Origin: Candidatus Uhrbacteria bacterium
GTDB lineage: Bacteria > Patescibacteriota > Patescibacteriia > UBA9934 > GWF2-40-263
NCBI GenBank assembly: GCA_016205995.1
Contig: JACQSJ010000011.1
Location: forward strand, 1-12,262
DNA length: 12,262 nucleotides
Direction of reading: 5' to 3'
Part shown: in pieces, positions 6,768-12,245 of the stretch
Layout of the letters: every line of letters starts with the position of its first letter
How positions within the stretch are numbered: position 1 is the stretch's first letter
Notes under the pieces: generated by a model
What the model was told of the DNA's origin: nothing
The model's database searches: none
Seen by the model: the letters and a program-made list of their open reading frames with translations, nothing else
Made by a program: the position numbers and the translations under genes

Positions 6768-7313
6768 ATGCGAAGGCCGCAAACAAACTTCGCATTCATT
6801 GATAGTCAGAACCTTCATTTAAGTGTTCGTGAAGCTGGTTGGGATCTAGATTTTGCTAGATTCAGAATATATCTCTCTGAAAAGTATGGCGTCGGCCAAG
6901 CCTTTCTGTTCCTTGGTTACCAACCTGAACGACACGCCATGTACACAGCCCTCCAGCGCATGGGTTACGTCTGTATCTTCAAACCTACACTGGTATACAA
7001 AGACGGAACGACTAAAGGAAACTGCGACGCAGAACTCGTCTTGCACACGATGATTGAGTTTAACAACTATGAACGCGCCGTTATCGTAACGGGAGATGGA
7101 GACTTTCATTGTCTCGTCGATTACCTCATGAAAAAAGAAAAGCTTCAAAAACTTCTTATTCCGAATCAGGCGAAATATTCAGCGCTTCTGAAACGATTTC
7201 CTTCCGGATACCTCGCGTTTGTCAGCGATCTCAAAAACACCCTGAAAAGAAAAGAACCCCGCAAGGACGGAACCTTGAAGGGCGCTTATCGTGGTGATCT
7301 ATCGTCAGAATAA
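6768..7313 (+). CDS. NYN-domain (PIN-like, LabA/DUF88) protein
   Basis: A 181-residue protein covering a single NYN domain, the PIN-like fold of predicted RNA nucleases. Expected acidic residues are present: D12 and N15 in AFIDSQNL, D87 in KGNCDAELVLH, and D110/D112 in VIVTGDGDF. The C-terminal 25 residues are basic and probably bind nucleic acid. It starts 2 nt after the PfkB frame ends, has no SD, and sits within a sugar-metabolism unit to which it has no obvious functional link. Its composition is visibly AT-richer than the flanking genes (for instance 6770-6900), suggesting a later insertion into the unit (inference). Confidence 0.85.
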   Translation: MRRPQTNFAFIDSQNLHLSVREAGWDLDFARFRIYLSEKYGVGQAFLFLGYQPERHAMYTALQRMGYVCIFKPTLVYKDGTTKGNCDAELVLHTMIEFNNYERAVIVTGDGDFHCLVDYLMKKEKLQKLLIPNQAKYSALLKRFPSGYLAFVSDLKNTLKRKEPRKDGTLKGAYRGDLSSE

Positions 7314-7342
7314 CCTTTTCAGACATTTCTGTCAAATCCTCT

Positions 7343-8266
7343 ATGCTTACGACTCTCAAAGATATTCTTGCCAAAGCCCAGCGCCGCAGATACGCGGTGG
7401 GGGCGTTTAACATCAACAACCTCGAGACGCTCCAGGCGATCATGGACGCAGCGGAACTTGAGCGCTCTCCTGTTATCTTATCGACTTCCGAGGGAGCGAT
7501 TGACTATGCCGGCATGGAAGAACTTGCCAGCCTCGCCCACATTGCCGCGCGCAAGACCAGACTTCCGGTCGTATTCCACCTCGACCATGGAAAAAATTAC
7601 GATCTTGTCGTACGAGCAATCAAAAGTGGCTGGTACACGAGCGTGATGTTCGACGGCTCTTCCCTGCCCTTCAGGGAAAACATTCGTCGCACCAAGAAAA
7701 TCGTCGAGATGGCGCACAAGAAAAAAATCAGCGTGGAGGCAGAGTTAGGTGCGATCGCTGGCATCGAGGATTTTGTCTCGGTCGAAGAACGCGACGCACA
7801 TCTTACCGACCCAGGGCAGGCTCGCGAGTTCGTCGCGGCAACGGGATGCGACGCCCTCGCCGTGGCGGTAGGCACCAAGCATGGCGCCTACAAATTCAAA
7901 GGTGAATCCAAGCTCGACTATGGTCGATTGAAACGCATTGCCGAGATGGTCGATGTCCCCCTCGTCCTCCATGGCGCATCAGGCGTGCCGGCAAACATTA
8001 AGCGCATTTGCACCCAGTATGGGTGTGAGATCTCCAGCGCAAAGGGAGTCTCGGACACGGCCGTGAAAAAAGCCGTAACACTGGGCGTGCGCAAGGTGAA
8101 CGTCGACACGGATCTGCGCCTCGCATTTGACGCCGGCATCCGCAAGTTCTTGAAAGAACGCCCCGAGGTCATCGACCCGCGTGAGATTCTAAAGCCCGCC
8201 AAGGAGCTTATGACGAAGGTCGTGAGACATAAGATGAAAGTGCTTGGTTCAGCCAACAAAGCCTAG
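7343..8266 (+). CDS. fba: Class II fructose-bisphosphate aldolase
   Basis: A 307-residue protein of usual class II length. It cleaves or forms fructose 1,6-bisphosphate from DHAP and glyceraldehyde 3-phosphate with a zinc ion in the cytoplasm. Visible motifs: YAVGAFNINN (17-26), FHLDHG (78-83, catalytic D81 and zinc H82), SVMFDGSSLP (100-109), VEAELG (131-136, E134), GTKHGAYKF (177-185, zinc H180), LHGASGV (209-215, zinc H210) and KVNVDTDLRLAF (251-262). The related tagatose/ketose-bisphosphate aldolases share these motifs and cannot be excluded. It follows the NYN gene by 29 nt with no SD and no convincing promoter, and abuts the second PfkB kinase by 1 nt, so it is part of the unit. Confidence 0.93.
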   Translation: MLTTLKDILAKAQRRRYAVGAFNINNLETLQAIMDAAELERSPVILSTSEGAIDYAGMEELASLAHIAARKTRLPVVFHLDHGKNYDLVVRAIKSGWYTSVMFDGSSLPFRENIRRTKKIVEMAHKKKISVEAELGAIAGIEDFVSVEERDAHLTDPGQAREFVAATGCDALAVAVGTKHGAYKFKGESKLDYGRLKRIAEMVDVPLVLHGASGVPANIKRICTQYGCEISSAKGVSDTAVKKAVTLGVRKVNVDTDLRLAFDAGIRKFLKERPEVIDPREILKPAKELMTKVVRHKMKVLGSANKA

Positions 8267-8267
8267 T

Positions 8268-9239
8268 ATGTACGACATCATCACTATCGGCGCGGCGACG
8301 AGGGACGTATTCCTTGTTTCCAACGCGTTCGTCGCGATCAAGTCAAAGAAGTTTGCCACGGGCACAGGCGAGTGTGTGGCGCTTGGATCCAAAATCGAAG
8401 TCGGTGAGCTCGTGCTCACGACCGGCGGAGGAGCAACGAATGCTGCCGCCACCTTTGGTCGTCTTGGACTTCGAACCGCCACGATCTGCCGCGTCGGAGA
8501 CGACTCTCCTGGAAAAGATGTCGTCGAAGATCTATCGCAGTTCGGCGTTTCTACGCACCTGGTGCGCATGATCAAGGGTGCGGACACGGCTTACTCCACC
8601 ATCCTCACGATGAAAGACGGTGAGCGCACCGTGCTCGTCTATCGTGGCACCAGTTCGGAGTTCGTTTCGGCAGACATCCCACAGATGGCAATCAAAAACA
8701 CCAAGTGGATCTACCTCACCAGCCTCGGAGGCAATCTGGGACTTGCGAAAAAGCTCATCACTTCCGCACATAAGGCAGGCGTGAAGGTTGCCTGGAACCC
8801 CGGACGTAAGGAGCTTGAGGGAGGACTCAAGGCATTTGCTCCCCTGCTCCCCATGGTCGATGTTCTCAATCTGAACCTCGAAGAAGCTGTGTTGCTCACA
8901 GGTAAAAAGAAGCTCACGGATATTTTCAAACTCCTCCACAACGACGGCCTCGTGCGTCTTGTCACCGACGGAACCAATGGCGCGACTGTCTATCGCGATG
9001 GCTGGATGGCACATGCCGCGACAACAGGCGTGAAATCCGTCTCTCGCACGGGTGCCGGCGACGCGTTTGGTTCAGGATTTGTCGCGGGACTGATCAAGAC
9101 GGCGGATCTCATCGAGGCGCTCCGCGTTGCTATGATCAATGCCGAGTCTGTCATTTTAAAACACGGGGCAAAGAACGGCATTCTCAAAACGTGGCCTAGC
9201 ACGCTCAAGAAGCGACAAGTAAAAATCTCTGTCCTATGA
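8268..9239 (+). CDS. PfkB/ribokinase-family sugar kinase
   Basis: A 323-residue intact paralogue of the interrupted kinase at 5782. Visible motifs: IITIGAATRDVF, TGGGATNAAATFGRLG (52-67), the lid strand DGERTVLVYRG (117-127), WNPG (176-179), NLNLEEAVLLTG (201-212) and the catalytic RTGAGDAFGSGF (260-271, D265). It phosphorylates a sugar or sugar phosphate with ATP; its position directly after aldolase suggests a fructose-phosphate or related ketose-phosphate substrate (inference). Like the paralogue it has an added Cys-containing segment (about 25-45) before the substrate loop. ATG 8268 follows the aldolase stop by 1 nt and no SD is present; an open frame to 8244 lies within the aldolase gene. 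The stop overlaps the next start as ATGA. Confidence 0.9.
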   Translation: MYDIITIGAATRDVFLVSNAFVAIKSKKFATGTGECVALGSKIEVGELVLTTGGGATNAAATFGRLGLRTATICRVGDDSPGKDVVEDLSQFGVSTHLVRMIKGADTAYSTILTMKDGERTVLVYRGTSSEFVSADIPQMAIKNTKWIYLTSLGGNLGLAKKLITSAHKAGVKVAWNPGRKELEGGLKAFAPLLPMVDVLNLNLEEAVLLTGKKKLTDIFKLLHNDGLVRLVTDGTNGATVYRDGWMAHAATTGVKSVSRTGAGDAFGSGFVAGLIKTADLIEALRVAMINAESVILKHGAKNGILKTWPSTLKKRQVKISVL

Positions 9240-10228
9240 TCGCCTCCATTTTTGTCACGCGAGAAATTCCCGATGAAGGTCTCAAGATACTCAGACGAGA
9301 CAAGCGTCTGAAGATTGAAGTCTATGAAGGTGATAAACTCATTCCCCGTAGCGAACTGCTTCGTCGTGTGAAAGGAAAGGATATTATCCTCTCCATGCTC
9401 ACGGAGAAGATCGACCGTGAGGTGATGGATGCGGCTGGACCATCTCTCAAGATGATCGCCAACTATGCGGTGGGCTTCGATAACATCGATCTCAAGGAGG
9501 CGGCCAAGCGTAAACTCGTCGTGACCAACGCCGCGCATCCAAACGTGTCCGAGACGGTCGCAGAACATACCGTTGCTCTCATTTTTGCCCTCGCTCATCG
9601 CATCGTCGAATCTGATCACTATACTCGAAAGGGAAAATACAAGGGCTGGGAGCCACAACTCTTGCTCGGAACAGATGTGATGGGAAAGACACTCGGCCTC
9701 GTTGGAGGTGGCGCGATCGGTGGCATGGTGGCCAGACGCATGCATGAAGGATTTGGCGTGAAGATCATCTATACGGACGTGAAGCGCAACATGAAATTTG
9801 AAAAAGAGTCTGGAGCTAAGCTCCGGACCAAGGAGCAACTCCTTCGAGAATCGGACTTTGTCTCGCTACATGTACCCCTCTTGCCGAGCACGAAGCACCT
9901 CATCGACGACAAAGCGTTTAGCCTCATGAAAAAGACGGCGTTTCTCATCAACACGGCGCGCGGACCAATCGTCGACTCTGCCGCGCTTGTACGTGCGCTC
10001 AAGAAAGGAAAAATCGCTGGCGCTGGAATCGACGTCTTTGAAGGAGAACCTGGATTCGCTCGAAGGAAGCCGGACGCTGACTACCTCCAGCATGCCTGGA
10101 ATGTGATCCTCACACCACACACGGCGAGCGCGACGATCGAGACGCGGCAGGCTATGGGGAGAACAGCCGCCGAGAATATCCTGGCTTTTGTGAAAGGCAA
10201 GACACCTCAAAACGCCATCAAAATTTAA
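9236..10228 (+). CDS. D-isomer specific 2-hydroxyacid dehydrogenase (hydroxypyruvate/glyoxylate reductase type)
   Basis: A 330-residue protein of the D-2-hydroxyacid dehydrogenase family. It has IANYAVGFDNID (74-85) of the substrate domain, a Rossmann loop LVGGGAIGGMVARR (155-168) and D181 after the second strand, which favours NAD(H). The catalytic triad is complete: R242 in NTARGPIVD, E271 in FEGEP and H295 in TPHTAS. The family reduces glyoxylate, hydroxypyruvate, pyruvate and other 2-keto acids; glyoxylate/hydroxypyruvate reductase fits best given length and the NYAVGFDNID motif, but D-lactate dehydrogenase activity is possible. It is the last gene of the unit and overlaps the preceding kinase by 4 nt (ATGA), a coupled start with no SD. 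Confidence 0.9.
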   Translation: MIASIFVTREIPDEGLKILRRDKRLKIEVYEGDKLIPRSELLRRVKGKDIILSMLTEKIDREVMDAAGPSLKMIANYAVGFDNIDLKEAAKRKLVVTNAAHPNVSETVAEHTVALIFALAHRIVESDHYTRKGKYKGWEPQLLLGTDVMGKTLGLVGGGAIGGMVARRMHEGFGVKIIYTDVKRNMKFEKESGAKLRTKEQLLRESDFVSLHVPLLPSTKHLIDDKAFSLMKKTAFLINTARGPIVDSAALVRALKKGKIAGAGIDVFEGEPGFARRKPDADYLQHAWNVILTPHTASATIETRQAMGRTAAENILAFVKGKTPQNAIKI

Positions 10229-10230
10229 AA

Positions 10231-10253
10231 GCGACGAAGGATTAGTTCGTCGC
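10231..10253 (-). terminator. Terminator of the minus-strand SLT gene
   Basis: GCGACGAA (10231-10238) and TTCGTCGC (10246-10253) form a perfect 8-bp stem with a 7-nt loop that includes the gene's TAA stop. Read on the minus strand the stem is followed by TTTTAAATTTT, overlapping the end of the plus-strand dehydrogenase gene. Confidence 0.65.
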
Positions 10254-11600
10254 CGGAGCGGCCGCGAGGGCCGCTTTTCGTTGTTCGTAGGCCGTGCGCG
10301 CGGCCTGGTCTTGCGCGTACAGCGTGGGCCAGACACCCGTCTCGACCTTGGCGCGGAACGCCGGGTCGAAGAGGACGCCATGGATCCACTCGTACTTGAC
10401 CAAGTACAAGCGCGTTTCCTGCGGGAGCTGGGTGCAGGACTCCTCCCGCCAGGTTTCTCCGCATGCCTGGATCGCCCCCACGACGGTGGCAATGTTGGCG
10501 TTGTAGCCAGCGGCCAGGACCAGCCGTTGGCTTGCGGTGTTCTCCAGCAGATGCAGGCGGTGGGTCTCGTCCTTGATCGCCCACCATTCGTCGTCGGTGT
10601 GGACGATCATGACCTTCAATGCCGCGTGGTGGTCGATCCGGCCCTCCGTGATGTCGTCGGGGAGGCTGGCGCGAGGGTACAACTTGGCGAGATCGCGGTA
10701 CGTCTTGGGCATGATCTGCCCGATGCCGCGCGCGCCCGTTCTTGAAAGCGCGTACCCGTAGCTGCGCCACCGGTTGAGCCCGAGGGTTACCAGGGCGCGG
10801 TCGAGCATGAGCAGACGCTCCAGCTCACTTCCGGCTTCAAACGCGACATCCGACAACATCTGCTCGGTCAGGATGAGCGAGACGATATGGTCGGGCGTGC
10901 CGAAGTCGGTCACGAAACGTCCAGGGATGCGCTGACTGCGCACGTCCTTGGCACGCAGCTCGTAGTGCGCGGCCAAGACCGCGTCATGCAGGTACTCGAG
11001 GCCCGACTGGCGAAGCTCCGGCGAGTTGAGCCGTGTCGAGTACGGAACGTAGGTCACTCCGTCTGTCCCATCGGGCCCTGTTCCGTGGACCGCCGTGCGA
11101 ACCGCGACCGCGGTCCAGCCCGGAGGGGCGGAGATGATGAACGGCGGGTTCACGCCGCCGTCGCACGCGCCTTCGCGCTCGCAGGTGACCGTGAAGCCCG
11201 CCGGAGCCGTGGACTTGCCGCCGTACACGTCGACGACTTGGAGCTTGCCGTCCTTGTTGACGGCCGCGACCAAGTAGTCGCCGACGCAGCGTTTCCAGCC
11301 GACCTGAAGCGGCTTCTCGGGGACGCACTTCTTCTTGTCCATGCGCAGGCCGGTGACCATCTCAGTCCCCTGGCGCACGGCCTCGACGAGCTTCTCTGGC
11401 ACGTCGGGGAGACGCGCCGGCCCGGGCGGGACGTACGCCGTGTGTCCGTCGATCTGGACGGGGACGGCCATGGGCGGGGATGGAATCTGGGGAGCCGGAG
11501 GTTCGTCCTCCTTTCCACAGGATCGCACCCCTGCGACCAGTGCGGTGATCAGGATCGCCGCGAGAAGCGCGGGGATGAACCCCTTGATGAACGGATGCAT
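10242..11600 (-). CDS. Exported SLT/lytic-transglycosylase-like protein
   Basis: A 452-residue protein. A hydrophobic signal or anchor (about 5-25) is followed by Cys 28, a Pro-rich linker (33-66), an unrecognised middle region with several Cys (92, 105, 140, 146), and a C-terminal SLT-like domain (about 240-410). SLT signs are YALSRTGARGIGQIMPKTYRDLAKLYP (two overlapping stretches from 283) and VLAAGYNANIATV (361-373). This family cleaves peptidoglycan glycan strands. The Glu normally about nine residues before the SRTGA Ser is not seen; RWRSYGYALS has Arg there, so activity is uncertain. ATG at 11600 is chosen for its SD and signal peptide; the frame is open to 11816, but that part reads through the promoter and the tRNA. 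The gene is GC-rich like the DHH gene and ends in an Ala-rich tail. Confidence 0.75.
   Translation of the reverse strand: MHPFIKGFIPALLAAILITALVAGVRSCGKEDEPPAPQIPSPPMAVPVQIDGHTAYVPPGPARLPDVPEKLVEAVRQGTEMVTGLRMDKKKCVPEKPLQVGWKRCVGDYLVAAVNKDGKLQVVDVYGGKSTAPAGFTVTCEREGACDGGVNPPFIISAPPGWTAVAVRTAVHGTGPDGTDGVTYVPYSTRLNSPELRQSGLEYLHDAVLAAHYELRAKDVRSQRIPGRFVTDFGTPDHIVSLILTEQMLSDVAFEAGSELERLLMLDRALVTLGLNRWRSYGYALSRTGARGIGQIMPKTYRDLAKLYPRASLPDDITEGRIDHHAALKVMIVHTDDEWWAIKDETHRLHLLENTASQRLVLAAGYNANIATVVGAIQACGETWREESCTQLPQETRLYLVKYEWIHGVLFDPAFRAKVETGVWPTLYAQDQAARTAYEQRKAALAAAPATN
10257..10278 (+). terminator. Terminator of the kinase/aldolase/dehydrogenase unit
   Basis: AGCGGCC (10257-10263) pairs with GGCCGCT (10269-10275), loop GCGAG, followed by TTTT. 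It lies inside the last codons of the convergent minus-strand gene, where it encodes part of that protein's Ala-rich tail. Confidence 0.65.
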
Positions 11601-11605
11601 GGAAT

Positions 11606-11612
11606 CCCTCCT
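11606..11612 (-). promoter_or_regulatory. Strong ribosome binding site, SLT gene
   Basis: On the minus strand AGGAGGG lies 5 nt before ATG at 11600. It decides the start, because the frame is open further upstream. Confidence 0.8.
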
Positions 11613-11642
11613 GTCTTTGGGCAGAGGCCCATCGGACCGAAA

Positions 11643-11671
11643 AAAATACCAGAAAATAAGGGTTCTGTCAA
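11643..11671 (-). promoter_or_regulatory. Sigma-70 type promoter of the SLT gene
   Basis: On the minus strand: TTGACA (11671-11666), a 17-bp spacer, then TATTTT (11648-11643) preceded by TGG, an extended -10. Transcription should begin near 11636, giving a leader of about 35 nt with the SD. It is back to back with the tRNA promoter. Confidence 0.75.
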
Positions 11672-11678
11672 CCGTCCA

Positions 11679-11707
11679 TTGCGAATCTCTTAGGGAATTG
11701 CTACTAT
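11679..11707 (+). promoter_or_regulatory. Promoter of tRNA-Ala
   Basis: TTGCGA (11679-11684), a 17-bp spacer, then TACTAT (11702-11707) preceded by TGC, an extended -10. The start would be near 11714, about 19 nt before the mature tRNA. Its -35 is 7 bp from the divergent -35 of the SLT gene. Confidence 0.65.
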
Positions 11708-11732
11708 TTCGCACGCGTAAGAGACGTATTGA

Positions 11733-11808
11733 GGGCCAATAGCTCAGTTGGTAGAGCACCTGCTTTGCAAGCAGGGGGTCTGGGGTTCGAGTCCCCATTG
11801 GTCCACCA
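11733..11808 (+). tRNA. tRNA-Ala (anticodon TGC)
   Basis: A complete 76-nt cloverleaf. The acceptor GGGCCAA pairs with TTGGTCC and contains G3-U70, the alanine identity pair. D arm GCTC/GAGC, anticodon arm CCTGC-TTTGCAA-GCAGG with TGC, variable loop GGGTC, T arm TGGGG-TTCGAGT-CCCCA, and an encoded CCA end. It has its own promoter and terminator. Confidence 0.97.
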
Positions 11809-11837
11809 AAATCCACCAGACGATCTGGTGGATTTTT
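11808..11837 (+). terminator. Terminator after tRNA-Ala
   Basis: AAAATCCACCAG (11808-11819) pairs with CTGGTGGATTTT (11825-11836), a perfect 12-bp stem with loop ACGAT and T-tract to 11837. It starts at the last base of the CCA end, and its last T begins the next extended -10. Confidence 0.85.
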
Positions 11838-11845
11838 GATACGCT
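11837..11845 (+). promoter_or_regulatory. Extended -10 promoter of the GIY-YIG gene
   Basis: TG-A-TACGCT, similar to the TG-A-TACGGT at 4827. It is 8 nt before ATG 11854, so the mRNA would be near-leaderless. An alternative hexamer, TAATAT at 11845-11850, would place the start beyond the ATG and is less likely. Confidence 0.5.
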
Positions 11846-11853
11846 AATATTCT

Positions 11854-12117
11854 ATGGCCTGGGTATACATCCTTAAAAGTGTCGTTGATGGTCGTTTCTA
11901 TATAGGTAGTACCACGGATCTTGAACGACGCCTCAAACAACATAGTCAACACCATACACAATCAACGGCACGAATGGGATCACTGACGTTGGCCTTTTCA
12001 CAGGAATTTCCAAGTATCGAGATCGCTCGAAAGGTTGAGTCACGACTGAAGAAACTGAAACGCCGCGACTACATCGAAAAAATCGTCGAGGACGGCTACA
12101 TTCGAACCGAAGGATAG
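11854..12117 (+). CDS. Small GIY-YIG domain protein
   Basis: An 87-residue stand-alone GIY-YIG nuclease domain. It has WVYILKS (3-9) and FYIGSTTDLERRLKQH (15-30), which carry the paired Tyr of the motif, the conserved Gly and the catalytic-region Arg, and then a Glu in VESRLKKLKRRDY. The C-terminus is basic. Stand-alone proteins of this size (UPF0213/YhbQ-like) are common in bacteria and have no settled role; some relatives are structure-specific or homing endonucleases. There is no SD. The TAG stop (12115-12117) falls inside the ATAGCTCAG that matches tRNA-Ala positions 7-15, so the gene runs directly into the damaged second tRNA copy. Confidence 0.88.
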   Translation: MAWVYILKSVVDGRFYIGSTTDLERRLKQHSQHHTQSTARMGSLTLAFSQEFPSIEIARKVESRLKKLKRRDYIEKIVEDGYIRTEG

Positions 12118-12245
12118 CTCAGCCCCGACGCTCCCTCTGGGAGGTCGGGGCCCCGACCCCCGACGGAACGTCGGGGCGTCGGGGTTGGTAGAGCACCTGC
12201 TTTGCAAGCAGGGGGTCTGGGGTTCGAATCCCCATTGGTCCACCA
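12114..12245 (+). pseudogene. Second tRNA-Ala copy, interrupted and lacking its 5' end
   Basis: Bases 12114-12122 (ATAGCTCAG) and 12185-12245 together match tRNA-Ala positions 7-76 of the gene at 11733, with one change (G11791 is A12228, in the T loop). A 62-bp hairpin element separates the two parts in the D-loop. Positions 1-6 (GGGCCA) are replaced by CGAAGG, which cannot pair with the TTGGTCC acceptor arm. The anticodon arm, T arm and CCA end are intact. It is unlikely to make a working tRNA. Confidence 0.8.
12123..12184 (+). repeat. GC-rich double-hairpin insertion in the tRNA-Ala copy
   Basis: Two hairpins in tandem, each bounded by CCCCGAC and GTCGGGG: 12123-12150 (inner CTCCC/GGGAG, loop TCT) and 12151-12184 (inner CCCGACG/CGTCGGG). 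There is no T-tract, so it is not a normal terminator. Its ends coincide exactly with the break in the tRNA D-loop, so it looks like an inserted unit. Confidence 0.7.

Noticed and set aside
7314..7342. Separate promoter for the aldolase gene
   Set aside because: TGTCAAAT is only a weak -10 match, lies at a different distance from the ATG than the other leaderless starts and has no terminator before it. The gene is better explained as part of the upstream unit.
11601..11816. N-terminal extension of the minus-strand SLT gene to 11816
   Set aside because: It reads antisense through tRNA-Ala and the promoter region. The resulting peptide is a known type of spurious translation of a tRNA gene.
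12123..12184. Hairpin element as terminator of the GIY-YIG gene
   Set aside because: Stems are strong, but no T-tract follows on either strand; what follows is tRNA sequence.
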